NCBI GenBank assembly: GCA_965214525.1
Contig: OZ243959.1
Location: forward strand, 1 to 64,000
Reading direction: 5' to 3'
DNA from: Qipengyuania_B sp965214525
GTDB lineage: Bacteria > Pseudomonadota > Alphaproteobacteria > Sphingomonadales > Sphingomonadaceae
DNA: 64,000 bases
In this document: positions 27,310 to 36,790 of the stretch, one piece after another
Numbering within the stretch: position 1 is the first letter of the stretch
Layout: each line of letters begins with the position of its first letter
Position numbers and translations under genes: made by a program
The notes under the pieces: generated by a model
Databases searched by the model: none
Told to the model about the DNA's origin: nothing
The model's input: the letters and a program-made list of their open reading frames with translations, nothing else

Positions 27310-28878
27310 ATGCGCCTCCTCACCCGCAACTCCGTCCGTCTCGGCTCACTAATTGCAGCTTTGTCTGCAAGCCTGGTCACGGCGCAACCGGTAACGACAT
27401 CCGCTGGCGCGGCAGAGCATGCGCACACTGCGGAGCGATACCGGTCGCAGGCCGCAGCGGAACTGGCGGAACGGTTAACAGCCGACGAGCGACCCGCCAA
27501 GGCGCGCAACCTGATCATCTTCATCGGCGACGGGATGGGCGTATCGACCTTGACGGCAGCGCGGATCATGGCCGGGCAGGTCGCCGGCATGGACGGCGAA
27601 TCCCACGTGACCGCGATGGATACGCTGGACCATACCGCCCTTGTCAAAACCTATTCGCACGACGGGCAGGTGTCGGACAGCGCCAGCACCGCAACCGCGA
27701 TAATGGCCGGGATCAAGACCCGGAACGGTGTGCTGGGCATGGGGCCGGAAACGGCGCGCGGCATCTGCCCCGGGCCGGATGTGGACGCCGTGCCGTCTTT
27801 GTTCGACCTGGCACAACGAGCATCCTTGGCGACAGGCATCGTCACCACCACCCGCATCACCCATGCCACCCCCGCCGCCGCTTATGCGCATTCGCCCCAG
27901 CGCGATTGGGAAGCCGATGGCGATATGTCGCCCGAAGCCTATTCTGCCGGCTGCCGCGACATCGCGAGCCAGTTGGTCGAGGGGCCAGTGGGGTCGCGCC
28001 TTGACGTAATCATGGGCGGCGGGCGGCGGGCGTTCCTTCCGGCAAGCATGGCCGACCCGGAACACCCTGAGCAGAAGGGCGGCCGAAAGGACGGTCGGGA
28101 TCTGACCGCCGCATGGCAGAATGCCAATCCGGAAGGCAGCTATGTGTGGACTGCCGAGCAGTTCGCCACGTACGATCCGGCCAGCGGCGGCCGGCTGCTT
28201 GCGCTGTTCGAACCAAGCCATATGCAGTTCGAGGCCGACCGGGGGCAGGATCCGGGCGGCGAACCTGCGCTGGTCGACATGGTGCGTGTCGCCATCGAAC
28301 GTCTGTCGCGCGGCGCAACGCCCTATGTCCTGCTGGTCGAGGGCGGACGCATCGATCATGCGCATCACGGCGGCAATGCCTATCGGGCACTGATCGATGC
28401 GGCGGCGCTGGATGCCGCGGTGGCGCAGGCACTGTCGATGGTCGACCTGGACGATACGCTGGTGGTGACCACCGCCGATCACAGTCACGTTTTCACGATT
28501 GCCGGCTATCCGGAACGGGGTAATCCGATCCTTGGCGTGGCGGCCAACGGCGGCGAGGCACTGCTGGGGGAGGATGGCAAGGCTTATACCACGCTCGGCT
28601 ACACGAACGGACCTGGGGCAGTGGCAGCGGGCGAACGGCCCGACCCCGCGCTTACCGACACGACGGCTGCGGATTACCAGCAGCAGGCGATGGTGCCGCT
28701 GGGATCGGAAACGCATGGCGGAGAGGACGTGGTCGTGCGCGCCTCCGGCCCGTCGGCTCGGCTGTTCTCGGGCACGATGGAACAGCACACCGTTTTCCAC
28801 GTCCTGCATCATGCGCTGTTCGGTACGCCCCTTGAGACTCCTGGTACGGAACGCCAGCGAAATGTGCGGCGTCGGTGA
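27310..28878 (+). CDS. phoA: PhoA-type alkaline phosphatase, exported
   Basis: A 522-residue periplasmic phosphomonoesterase. After the signal peptide (SLIAALSASLVTAQP) come the metal site LIIFIGDGMG, the nucleophile serine in VSDSASTATAIMAG, RITHATPAA, EGGRIDHAHHGGNA and TTADHSH, all PhoA-family metal ligands. The start at 27310 gives a compact signal peptide. In-frame ATG at 27298 is possible. No Pho box was identified in the upstream gap that also holds the tRNA. Confidence 0.92.
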   Translation: MRLLTRNSVRLGSLIAALSASLVTAQPVTTSAGAAEHAHTAERYRSQAAAELAERLTADERPAKARNLIIFIGDGMGVSTLTAARIMAGQVAGMDGESHVTAMDTLDHTALVKTYSHDGQVSDSASTATAIMAGIKTRNGVLGMGPETARGICPGPDVDAVPSLFDLAQRASLATGIVTTTRITHATPAAAYAHSPQRDWEADGDMSPEAYSAGCRDIASQLVEGPVGSRLDVIMGGGRRAFLPASMADPEHPEQKGGRKDGRDLTAAWQNANPEGSYVWTAEQFATYDPASGGRLLALFEPSHMQFEADRGQDPGGEPALVDMVRVAIERLSRGATPYVLLVEGGRIDHAHHGGNAYRALIDAAALDAAVAQALSMVDLDDTLVVTTADHSHVFTIAGYPERGNPILGVAANGGEALLGEDGKAYTTLGYTNGPGAVAAGERPDPALTDTTAADYQQQAMVPLGSETHGGEDVVVRASGPSARLFSGTMEQHTVFHVLHHALFGTPLETPGTERQRNVRRR

Positions 28879-28950
28879 GAATGGCCTTCAGGAACATCGC
28901 GCCCTGTCCAAGGTTGACCCTGCGCAATCAATCCGAGGAGCGCATAACCA

Positions 28951-29412
28951 ATGCTAATTGAAGGGAATAATTCGAAGACGGCCCTGGTCGCCGCGTTGAA
29001 CGGCGCGCTAGCAGATCACCTGGCGCTGCACATCAAGACCAAGAACTTCCATTGGCATGTCGCTGGTCCGCGGTTTCGCGATCTTCACCTGCTGTTCGAT
29101 GAACAGGCGCAGCAGATCATCGGCTTGGTCGATATGATCGGGGAACGGGTTCGCAAGAACGGCGCCAGCACGCTGACATCGGTCGGCTCGATCGTCGAAC
29201 AAACGCAAATTGTCGATCAGGACGATGCTTCAATCTCCGCCGAAGCCATGGTGCGTGAATTACGGGATGATAACGTGCGGCTGAAAGAGCGGTTGCTCGA
29301 AGTGAAAACCGCTTCGGAAGATGCAGGCGACCATGCCACCGGCGGAGCGATCGACGAATGGATCGATCAAACGGAAGAGCGTATCTGGTTCCTGACTCAG
29401 ACCCTTGCCTGA
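28951..29412 (+). CDS. dps: Dps-family ferritin-like DNA protection protein
   Basis: A 153-residue four-helix protein. The ferroxidase signature KTKNFHWHVAGPRFRDLHLL and DEQAQQIIGLVDMIGERVR are typical of Dps. It should form a dodecamer that oxidises and stores iron and shields DNA in stationary phase or under oxidative stress. A GAGGAG site sits ahead of the ATG. Confidence 0.95.
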   Translation: MLIEGNNSKTALVAALNGALADHLALHIKTKNFHWHVAGPRFRDLHLLFDEQAQQIIGLVDMIGERVRKNGASTLTSVGSIVEQTQIVDQDDASISAEAMVRELRDDNVRLKERLLEVKTASEDAGDHATGGAIDEWIDQTEERIWFLTQTLA

Positions 29413-29478
29413 TCCCGAGTACGCGCGATCTTGGCTGCGCCATCGCAACGCCTTGTTGATAGTGCAGGGCCGCCGGTG

Positions 29479-30099
29479 ATGGAAAGCCTGAACATCGTCG
29501 AATGCGCGAGCGATCACGACATCGCCCGATGGCTGGGTGACCGGTTGGCCAACATCATGGCACGGCGCGAAGGCCCTGCCACCATCGCGGTGCCCGGTGG
29601 ATCGACCCCGTTTCCGATCTTCGAACAACTGCTTACCGCCGACCTTGATTTTGCGCGTCTCGTCGTATGGCCCACTGACGACCGGATCGTGCCCGAAACG
29701 CACGAAGCCAGCAATGCCGGGCGTATCAGACACGTATTCAAGCAAGCAGGAGCGGAAGTCGCCTCTTTGAGCGTCACGGAGCAAATCCCGCATTTCGACC
29801 TCGTTTGGCTGGGCATGGGCGCGGATGGACACATCGCGTCGCTTTTCCCCAATACCGATCCCCGGTCGGATGATCCGCTTTTCATCCGCCGGTTGACGCC
29901 CGATCCGCTCCCGCCCGAGGCGCCGTTCGACCGGGTTACGCAGACCATTCCGTCCTTATTGAATAGCGATGCGTTGATGCTGGTCTTTCGCGGCGACGAA
30001 AAACGCGCGGTGCTGGACGGCGCAATCGCCGGGAAAAACGATCTGCCGATTGCCCGGTTGCTGCGAGCGGCACGACAGCCCGTCACATGCTTCGTCTGA
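29479..30099 (+). CDS. pgl: 6-phosphogluconolactonase
   Basis: A 206-residue NagB-type sugar-phosphate enzyme. Visible motifs are IAVPGGSTPFPIFEQL, WPTDDRIVPETHEASNAG and LGMGADGHIASLFPN (phosphate and catalytic His region). It hydrolyses 6-phosphogluconolactone in the pentose phosphate or Entner-Doudoroff route. It is somewhat short for the family, and no zwf or edd neighbour is present. The ATG at 29479 is chosen over an in-frame TTG at 29431. It overlaps the Nudix gene by 13 bases. Confidence 0.85.
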   Translation: MESLNIVECASDHDIARWLGDRLANIMARREGPATIAVPGGSTPFPIFEQLLTADLDFARLVVWPTDDRIVPETHEASNAGRIRHVFKQAGAEVASLSVTEQIPHFDLVWLGMGADGHIASLFPNTDPRSDDPLFIRRLTPDPLPPEAPFDRVTQTIPSLLNSDALMLVFRGDEKRAVLDGAIAGKNDLPIARLLRAARQPVTCFV

Positions 30100-30569
30100 T
30101 TCCCGCGCCGCTGCACCGGATATTGTTCCGCCTTGCGGACTTCGCGCGCAGGCGGGTCTATGCGGTGACCCGTCCGACGCTGCGCGGGGTTTCCATCATA
30201 GGTCACGACAACCAGCACCGGGTATTGCTGATCAGACTGAGCTACGGGGCGAATACCTGGCAGTTCCCCGGCGGAGGTATAAAGCGCCACGAAGAGCCGG
30301 AGGCTGCCGCGCGCCGCGAAATGCGGGAAGAGACCGGTTGCGAACTGGATGGCCTCATACCGATCGGCGAGCTTGAAGAAGACGTGTTGGGGACCAGCGG
30401 GCGAACGTATCTGTTCGCCGGCACGATCTTGAACGCTCCTGTGGCAGACCAGCGCGAAGTGCGCGACGCGCGGTTGTTCCCGACCCACTCCCTGCCCGAA
30501 CCGTTGAGCAAGCGGACGCGCGTGCGCCTGGCGCTATGGCAACAGAGCAAGCAGGGCGATCCGGGTTAG
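30087..30569 (+). CDS. Nudix hydrolase
   Basis: A 160-residue protein with a full Nudix box (GGGIKRHEEP then AAARREMREETGCEL). The substrate is not predictable, and nucleotide-sanitising or cofactor pyrophosphatase activity is possible. It overlaps pgl upstream and converges with dinB, sharing 4 bases at the stop codons. An N-terminal Arg-rich helix precedes the domain. Confidence 0.9.
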   Translation: MLRLIPAPLHRILFRLADFARRRVYAVTRPTLRGVSIIGHDNQHRVLLIRLSYGANTWQFPGGGIKRHEEPEAAARREMREETGCELDGLIPIGELEEDVLGTSGRTYLFAGTILNAPVADQREVRDARLFPTHSLPEPLSKRTRVRLALWQQSKQGDPG

Positions 30570-31702
30570 AGCAGACGCAATTGCGCGAAGCGGTCGCCAG
30601 ACGTCACCTGGCTCTCATCCATCGGCGACGTTCCCAGTTTCGACATGCTCATGCCCATCAGCCGGATCGGCAGCGGCAGTGGAAGCATTTCGTCGAGCAG
30701 TTGATGTCCAATCGTTGCGAACCTGGCCTTGTCATCGACAAGGTCGGTCATGGTGCGTGCCCGCGAGACGATGCGAAAATCGTTGTATTTGAGCTTGAGG
30801 GTGACGGTACGCCCCCTTGCGTGCGTCCGCTCGATCCGATCCCACACGATATCAACGATTGCATCGAGCGTTTCGTGGAGGACCGGCGCGGTCGATATGT
30901 CCGTGCCAAAAGTGCGCTCCCCGCCGACCGATTTGCGGACGCGATGGGATCGGACCGGGCGATGGTCGATGCCGCGTGCCGCACGATAGAGGTATTGCGC
31001 GAAGCTCCCGAAATTCGCCTGAAGCCAGGGCATGTCCCGGGCGGCAAGGTCGGCCCCGGTGCGGATGCCGAGCCGGTGCATCTTTTCTTCTCCTCGTGGG
31101 CCGACGCCGTGAAATCGCCGGATCGGCAAGGATTGGACGAAGGCGGCGCCATCGCCCGGACGGATGATGCAGATTCCATCGGGTTTGTTCTGGTCGCTGG
31201 CGAGTTTGGCGAGGAACTTGTTGTAACTCACGCCGGCGCTGGCGGTCAGGCTGGTGCGCTCGAAAATGTCGCGGCGGATGGCCTGCGCGATCCGGGTTGC
31301 CGTGCGGTCTGCATGGCAGGACGCGGTGACATCGAGATAGGCTTCGTCCAGGCTTAGCGGTTCGATCAAATCGGTGTGTTCGGCGAAGATGGCGCGGATC
31401 TGTTGCGAGGCTTCGCGATAGACGTCGAACCGGCTTTTGCAGAAGACAAGGTCGGGACACAATCGCTGCGCCGTGATCGAAGGCATGGCGCTTTTGACCC
31501 CGAACGCCCGCGCTTCGTAGCTGGCCGCCGCCACCACGCCCCGGCCGCTCGATCCGCCAACGGCCACGGGCCGCCCGCGTAATTCCGGGTTGTCGCGCTG
31601 TTCGACGCTGGCGAAGAAAGCGTCCATGTCGATATGGATGATCTTGCGGACATCATCATCGCCTGCTGGTTCCGAATGTGCGGTCGGGCTAACGTCGCTC
31701 AT
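30566..31702 (-). CDS. dinB: DNA polymerase IV (Y-family)
   Basis: A 378-residue translesion polymerase. Catalytic regions are IHIDMDAFFASVEQRD and PLSLDEAYLDVT, followed by the YNKFLAKLASDQNKP fingers region and the little-finger domain near the end. A beta-clamp-binding motif is plausible in the final residues (DRFAQLRLL). The ATG at 31702 is used. A start further upstream would add residues not seen in the family. No LexA box was identified. Confidence 0.94.
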   Translation of the reverse strand: MSDVSPTAHSEPAGDDDVRKIIHIDMDAFFASVEQRDNPELRGRPVAVGGSSGRGVVAAASYEARAFGVKSAMPSITAQRLCPDLVFCKSRFDVYREASQQIRAIFAEHTDLIEPLSLDEAYLDVTASCHADRTATRIAQAIRRDIFERTSLTASAGVSYNKFLAKLASDQNKPDGICIIRPGDGAAFVQSLPIRRFHGVGPRGEEKMHRLGIRTGADLAARDMPWLQANFGSFAQYLYRAARGIDHRPVRSHRVRKSVGGERTFGTDISTAPVLHETLDAIVDIVWDRIERTHARGRTVTLKLKYNDFRIVSRARTMTDLVDDKARFATIGHQLLDEMLPLPLPIRLMGMSMSKLGTSPMDESQVTSGDRFAQLRLL

Positions 31703-31817
31703 GGCGGGGGGATACAATGCCATCGCACGTGGTGGAACATCTGTCTTTCAGCCCCATTTTGTGCAGATGCGAGAACAAGTATGGCCAAACGGCAGGCAGA
31801 CGCCCAAAGCGGGCACC

Positions 31818-33086
31818 ATGCATGGCACCAGCGAAGCGGCACCACCTGCCCGGATCGGCGAGCGATCGCTTATCTGGATGATGGCTTTGCTGATGGCGCT
31901 GAACGCGTTCGGCATCGACGCAATCCTTCCTGCGCTCGATGAAATGGCGGCAAATCTCGGAGCGAGCGGAAACGACCGGCAATTCGTCGTCGGAGCCTAT
32001 CTCGTATTTGCCGGGTTGGGCGCTTTGGTGCCGGGCAGCTTCGCCGATCGATATGGCAGGCGGCCGGTGCTGTTCGTCGGGCTCGCCGTCTACATAGCGC
32101 TGTCGATCGCATGCTCGCTGGCGACCGATTTTGCCACCCTCGTGATCTTGCGCGCGGTGCAGGGGTTCGGTGCAGCGGCCATCATCGCCCTGCCGCCTGC
32201 CATCATCCGCGACCGGGTGGGAGGGGACAAGATGGCCCGGATGATGAGCCTGATCTTCGTCATCTTCCTCATCGTGCCCGCAATCGCACCCACGATCGGG
32301 CAGGGCATATTAGAGCTGTTCGGCGATTGGCGCTGGATCTTCGCCAGCATGGCTTTTGCGGGCTGCGTGATGGCGGTGTGGGTCTATACCCGGCTACCCG
32401 AAACGCTGGCTGAGGCGAACCGGCAGCCAATACGCGTGCCGATCATCGCGCGCAATATGCGGCACGCGCTAACCCTGCGCGAAACGATCGGCTACACGCT
32501 GGGCAGCGCGCTGGTGTTCGGCGGATTGTTCGGCTTCATCAATTCCTCGCAGCAGCTGATCGGCGAGGCGTTTGGCGCAGGCGAGCAATTCCCGTTCATT
32601 TTTGCCATCTGTGCAGGCGCGATGTCGATCGCCAATTGGTCTAACAGCCGGATCGTGGAGCGGTTCGGCGCCCGCCGGGTGAGCCATGCCGCTCTGTTCG
32701 TGTTCATCGCGATCTCGGCGGCGCAATTGTGGTTTGCCTCCCAGCCCGACGAAAGCCTGTGGACCTTTGTGCCATTGATGGCGGCGAACATGGCGCTGCT
32801 GGGCTTTATCGGCGCAAATTTCGGGTCGATCGCGATGGAGCCGTTTCGCCATATTGCGGGCGCGGCATCAAGCGCTCAGAGCTTCCTGCGCTTGACGACC
32901 GGGGCGGGGCTGGGCGCGCTGATCGGGTATCTGTATGACGGCACCGCGCGGCCTTTGGCGCTCGCTTTGCTGATTACCGCAATCTTGAGCGTAATCTTCG
33001 TCCTGTTTTCGGAGCGAGGCGAGCTGTTCGGCGCGCCCCGGCCCAGCGAGGTGGAGGATGGCCCGAAGGAACTCCGCTCGTCCTGA
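31818..33086 (+). CDS. Bcr/CflA-type multidrug efflux MFS transporter
   Basis: About 422 residues with 12 predicted membrane segments. The drug:H+ antiporter motif GSFADRYGRRPVLFVGL lies after the second segment and LRAVQGFGAAA after the fourth. ALNAFGIDAILPALDEMA in the first segment is typical of the Bcr/CflA group. The ATG at 31818 is preferred over more upstream in-frame starts. The stop lies inside the left arm of an inverted repeat. Confidence 0.88.
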   Translation: MHGTSEAAPPARIGERSLIWMMALLMALNAFGIDAILPALDEMAANLGASGNDRQFVVGAYLVFAGLGALVPGSFADRYGRRPVLFVGLAVYIALSIACSLATDFATLVILRAVQGFGAAAIIALPPAIIRDRVGGDKMARMMSLIFVIFLIVPAIAPTIGQGILELFGDWRWIFASMAFAGCVMAVWVYTRLPETLAEANRQPIRVPIIARNMRHALTLRETIGYTLGSALVFGGLFGFINSSQQLIGEAFGAGEQFPFIFAICAGAMSIANWSNSRIVERFGARRVSHAALFVFIAISAAQLWFASQPDESLWTFVPLMAANMALLGFIGANFGSIAMEPFRHIAGAASSAQSFLRLTTGAGLGALIGYLYDGTARPLALALLITAILSVIFVLFSERGELFGAPRPSEVEDGPKELRSS

Positions 33087-33145
33087 GCCTGTCAAAGGAC
33101 GCGGTTTGGCTTTCATGCTTCGACAAGCTCAGCAAGAGCGGAGTT
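33070..33145. repeat. REP-like inverted repeat between convergent genes
   Basis: A long hairpin: the left arm AACTCCGCTCGTCCTGAGCC and onward pairs with the right arm ending GCTCAGCAAGAGCGGAGTT, about 28 bases per arm with a few mismatches and a roughly 15-base loop. It spans the end of the MFS gene and the gap before the convergent carboxylase gene, so it could act as a two-way terminator or mRNA stabiliser. A degenerate relative is at 10244-10317. Confidence 0.8.
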
Positions 33146-33152
33146 AGGCAAT

Positions 33153-35105
33153 TTAGGTGTCGGGAGGCTCCACCACCGCCAGCACCGCCTCGACCTGCAC
33201 CTGCCCGCCTTCATTGACGTTCAGTTCGGTGACGGTCCCGTCGAACGGCGCAGTCAGCGCGTGTTCCATCTTCATCGCCTCCAGCACCAACAGCCGCTGC
33301 CCGGCGGTGACGCTGTCCCCTTGCGCCACATCGACCGCGATCACCTTGCCCGGCATGGGCGCGAGGATTGCGCCGTCGGCGGCGGAGGCGGCTCCGCTTG
33401 CGCCCGCCCGAGCCAAGCGCACGTAACGCGGCTGTGCGTTCTCTATGAACAACAGACCGCCATCGACTTTAGCCGAGTGAATACGGTATTCCTGCGTCGG
33501 CCAGCTATCATCCAACTCAATGGTGCGCGTTTCGCCGCCGCTCTCAAGCTGAACAGAAATGTTAAGGTTGGAATTAAGGCGGAAACCCATCGCCTCGCGC
33601 CATACATTACCATGCCGGTTTGCTAGATCCCACGTATCTGCGCGTTCGCCATCGGCGTGTGCCATCCGCATGAACGTGATCGCTGCACCGTGCCAAATGC
33701 GATCTTCGGTTTGGCGAGGCGGAACTATATGATCCTCATGTTCTGCGATGAAGCCAGTATTGATGCTTCCTTCGAGAAAAGTCTGATCAGTCAATGCAAG
33801 AGACAAAAAGCCTAAATTTGTTTTTACCGGCCAAACTCGGCACTTCGCGCAGAGGTTGGCGAGACCGTAAGCAGCGCTCTTACGGGTCTCGGAATGCATA
33901 ATGAGCTTGGCGATCATGGGATCGTAGAAGCCGTTGACGCGGTCTCCTTCCTTGTATCCGGTTTCTACCCGGTGATTGCCCAACCCAAGGAATTGATCGT
34001 CGTTATCCGGCATGTCGAACAGTTCGAGTGGTCCTGTAGACGGCAAAAAGCCTTCCACAGGGTCTTCCGCATACAACCGCGCTTCGATGGCGTGGCCGTT
34101 GATCGACAGCTCCTCCTGCTTAACCGGGATCGGCTCGCCCGACGCTACCCTTAGCTGCCACTCCACCAGATCGACGCCGGTGATCTCCTCCGTCACCGGA
34201 TGCTCGACCTGAAGGCGGGTGTTCATCTCCATGAAGAAGATGCGGTCGGCCCTCAGCCCTTCGCTGGCATCGGCGATGAACTCGATCGTGCCCGCGTTCT
34301 CGTAATCCACCGCCTTGGCGGCGCGCACGGCGGCGGCGCAGATTTCTTCGCGCGTCGCTGCGTCCATTTCGGGCGCGGGGGCTTCCTCGATGACCTTCTG
34401 ATGGCGGCGTTGCAGGGAGCAGTCGCGCTCGAACAGGTGGACGACATTGCCGTGGGCATCGCCGAACACCTGCACTTCGATATGGCGGGGCGAGGTAATC
34501 CACATTTCCAGCAGCACGTCGTCATTGGAGAAGCTGGCCTTGGCCTCGCGCCTGCACGATTGCAGCATCACCTCGAACTCGGCCGCGTCATCGACCTTGC
34601 GCATACCCTTGCCACCGCCCCCGGCGACCGCCTTGATCAGCACAGGGTAGCCGATCTTGTCCGCTTCCGCCTGCAGACGCTCGACCGATTGATCCTCGCC
34701 TTCATAGCCCGGCGTCACCGGCACGCCGGCGGCGCGCATCAGCTTCTTGGCGGCATCCTTCAACCCCATCGCGCGGATGCTTGAAGGCTTGGGCCCGACC
34801 CACACCAGCCCGGCGTCGATCACGTCTTGCGCGAAGTCGGCATTCTCCGACAGGAAGCCATATCCCGGATGGATCGCCTGCGCCCCGGTCTCCTTCGCCG
34901 CGGCGATGATCCTGTCGCCGCGCAGATAGCTTTCGGCTGCGGGCGAGGGGCCAATATGCACCGCCTCGTCCGCCTGGCGCACATGCAAGGCCTTGGCATC
35001 GGCATCGGAATACACCGCCACGGTCGCGATCCCCATCCGGCGCGCAGTGCGGATAATGCGGCAGGCGATCTCGCCCCGATTTGCGATAAGCAGCTTCTGG
35101 ATCAT
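33153..35105 (-). CDS. pccA: Acetyl/propionyl-CoA carboxylase alpha subunit (biotin carboxylase + BCCP)
   Basis: A 650-residue protein. The biotin carboxylase domain spans about 1-450 (IQKLLIANRGEIACRI, HPGYGFLSENADFA, GGGGKGMRKV). A linker/BT domain follows, and then a C-terminal biotinyl domain with the biotin lysine in LEAMKMEHAL. It probably carboxylates propionyl-CoA from valine and odd-chain breakdown. The beta subunit is not in this window. The ATG at 35105 gives the family N-terminus. The BT-domain stretch (about 33450-33900) is visibly richer in A and T than the rest. Confidence 0.93.
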   Translation of the reverse strand: MIQKLLIANRGEIACRIIRTARRMGIATVAVYSDADAKALHVRQADEAVHIGPSPAAESYLRGDRIIAAAKETGAQAIHPGYGFLSENADFAQDVIDAGLVWVGPKPSSIRAMGLKDAAKKLMRAAGVPVTPGYEGEDQSVERLQAEADKIGYPVLIKAVAGGGGKGMRKVDDAAEFEVMLQSCRREAKASFSNDDVLLEMWITSPRHIEVQVFGDAHGNVVHLFERDCSLQRRHQKVIEEAPAPEMDAATREEICAAAVRAAKAVDYENAGTIEFIADASEGLRADRIFFMEMNTRLQVEHPVTEEITGVDLVEWQLRVASGEPIPVKQEELSINGHAIEARLYAEDPVEGFLPSTGPLELFDMPDNDDQFLGLGNHRVETGYKEGDRVNGFYDPMIAKLIMHSETRKSAAYGLANLCAKCRVWPVKTNLGFLSLALTDQTFLEGSINTGFIAEHEDHIVPPRQTEDRIWHGAAITFMRMAHADGERADTWDLANRHGNVWREAMGFRLNSNLNISVQLESGGETRTIELDDSWPTQEYRIHSAKVDGGLLFIENAQPRYVRLARAGASGAASAADGAILAPMPGKVIAVDVAQGDSVTAGQRLLVLEAMKMEHALTAPFDGTVTELNVNEGGQVQVEAVLAVVEPPDT

Positions 35106-35141
35106 GCGCTCCGGGTTAGCCCGCGCGGCATGAGGCGGCAA

Positions 35142-36140
35142 CTACCACCCCTTCATCGGTTGCAAATTGTTACGCGACCAGCGGGGCGGCTCGACAAGCG
35201 GGCGCGGACGGTTGAGAAGGGCTTCGCCCAAGGCAGCGACGACATGACCGAACTTGGTCAGCGAACCAATCCTGGTCCGGCTGTTCCAGGCGTTCTGCCC
35301 GCGGTCCAGCACCCGGTGGCCGATCCCGCCATAGATACGCGCCGCCGACAGCACCGCCCAGCGTTGGCGAAATGGCAGCCGGGCCGCGCCAAGCCGGGCG
35401 GCCGCGATATGCCGGTCCATCATGCCGATCAGCCGCGGCATCAGCGCGGCAAGTTCGAACCGGTTCGCCGGCTTTGCATGTTCTCCGGGAGCGATGTCGC
35501 GCTCGGCGAGCCATTCGGCCGGCAGGTAACAGCGGCCGGCGGCATCGTCCTCGACCACGTCGCGGGCGATATTGGCAAGCTGAAAGCCCAGTCCCAGATC
35601 GCAAGCCCGGTCGTACGTTTCGAACTCGTCGCCCGGTACGCCCATGACCTTGGCCATCATGACCCCGACGGCCCCTGCGACATGATAGCAATAGCGCATC
35701 ATGTCGCCTTCGGTGCGCGGGCGCCAATCCGATGCGTCGAGCGCGAACCCGCCGATGACGTCGTCCGCCATTTCAGAAGTGATACCGCGCTCGAACGCAA
35801 CCACCCCGAACCCGTCGAACGCGGGATCGGCGGTCGGCAACCCCTCGAATGCGCGGCGGGTAAGCGCGCGAATGGCCTTTACGCGGGCGGGCCGGTTCTC
35901 CTGATGCCCCAGATCGCCGCCCAGCTCCTGGTTATCCGCAATGTCATCGCAGCGGCGGCACCAGGCGTAGAGCAGCCAGACACGTTCGCGGGTAATGCGG
36001 TCGAACAGGCGGGTGGCGATGGCGAAACTGCGCGATCCCCTGGCCATGGCATCCTTCGCCCGCACCACGAGCGCGTGGCGTTCGCGGCCGCCGCCCGCCT
36101 GCGCCGGGGTGGTCCGCATGACCCGCGAGGGTGCAAGCAT
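35142..36140 (-). CDS. crtB: Phytoene synthase
   Basis: About 332 residues. It joins two geranylgeranyl diphosphates to phytoene. The squalene/phytoene synthase signatures are visible: AWCRRCDDIADNQ (first Asp-rich metal site), YCYHVAGAVGVMMAKVMG and LGLGFQLANIARDVVEDDAAGRCYLP (second Asp-rich site, shown in part). The start is uncertain: ATG at 36140 is used, ATG at 36119 is possible, and neither has a strong ribosome site. Last gene of the crtY-crtI-LOG-crtB run. Confidence 0.93.
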   Translation of the reverse strand: MLAPSRVMRTTPAQAGGGRERHALVVRAKDAMARGSRSFAIATRLFDRITRERVWLLYAWCRRCDDIADNQELGGDLGHQENRPARVKAIRALTRRAFEGLPTADPAFDGFGVVAFERGITSEMADDVIGGFALDASDWRPRTEGDMMRYCYHVAGAVGVMMAKVMGVPGDEFETYDRACDLGLGFQLANIARDVVEDDAAGRCYLPAEWLAERDIAPGEHAKPANRFELAALMPRLIGMMDRHIAAARLGAARLPFRQRWAVLSAARIYGGIGHRVLDRGQNAWNSRTRIGSLTKFGHVVAALGEALLNRPRPLVEPPRWSRNNLQPMKGW

Positions 36141-36165
36141 CCGGGGGCGGTTCGTGGCCAAGCGC

Positions 36166-36747
36166 CTACAGCTCCGCCGCCGCCATCTGGAATATGGGAC
36201 GATGCGCCTGGTAGCCTGCCATCGCATCCAGCAGCCCGGAAATGGTCGGGTCTGACTGGATGATCGCGCGATGTGCCGGGCGGATGAAACCTGTCTGCGC
36301 CATGTGATCGTTGAACGCTATCAGATGGTCGAAGAAGCCGAACGCGTTCAACAGGCCGACCGGTTTCGAATGATAGCCCAGTTGTGCCCAGCTGACCGCT
36401 TCCCAGAACTCGTCCATCGTGCCGACCCCGCCCGGCAGGGTGACGAACCCGTCGCTGAGGTCGGTGAAGGTCTTCTTGCGCTCGTGCATGCCGGACACGA
36501 CGTGCAATTGCGTGCAATCGGTGTTGGCCACTTCGCTGCCCGCCAAGGCTTCGGGAATGACGCCGATGACCTCGCCGCCATGCTGAAGCGCCGCCGTCGC
36601 GATCGCACCCATGAGACCAAGCCGGCCGCCCCCGTAAACGACGCCGATGCCGCGCTGCGCCAGCACACGCCCAACTTCAACAGCGAGCGCCATATAGCGC
36701 AGATCGGCGGGCGTCGCAGACCCGCAATAGACGGCGACCCGATTCAA
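36166..36747 (-). CDS. LOG-family protein (TIGR00730 type)
   Basis: A 193-residue Rossmann-fold protein with the family signature PGGVGTMDEFWE and the nucleotide-binding VYGGGRLGLMG. Bacterial homologues release free bases from nucleoside 5'-monophosphates (cytokinin riboside 5'-monophosphate phosphoribohydrolase). The start is TTG at 36747. It lies inside the carotenoid operon, 43 bases after crtI and 25 bases before the crtB start. A role in carotenoid synthesis is not expected from the family. Confidence 0.88.
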   Translation of the reverse strand: MNRVAVYCGSATPADLRYMALAVEVGRVLAQRGIGVVYGGGRLGLMGAIATAALQHGGEVIGVIPEALAGSEVANTDCTQLHVVSGMHERKKTFTDLSDGFVTLPGGVGTMDEFWEAVSWAQLGYHSKPVGLLNAFGFFDHLIAFNDHMAQTGFIRPAHRAIIQSDPTISGLLDAMAGYQAHRPIFQMAAAEL

Positions 36748-36790
36748 CGCGGCGTCGTCCGGATTGTCGAACGCGAACCGTCCATCGGTT

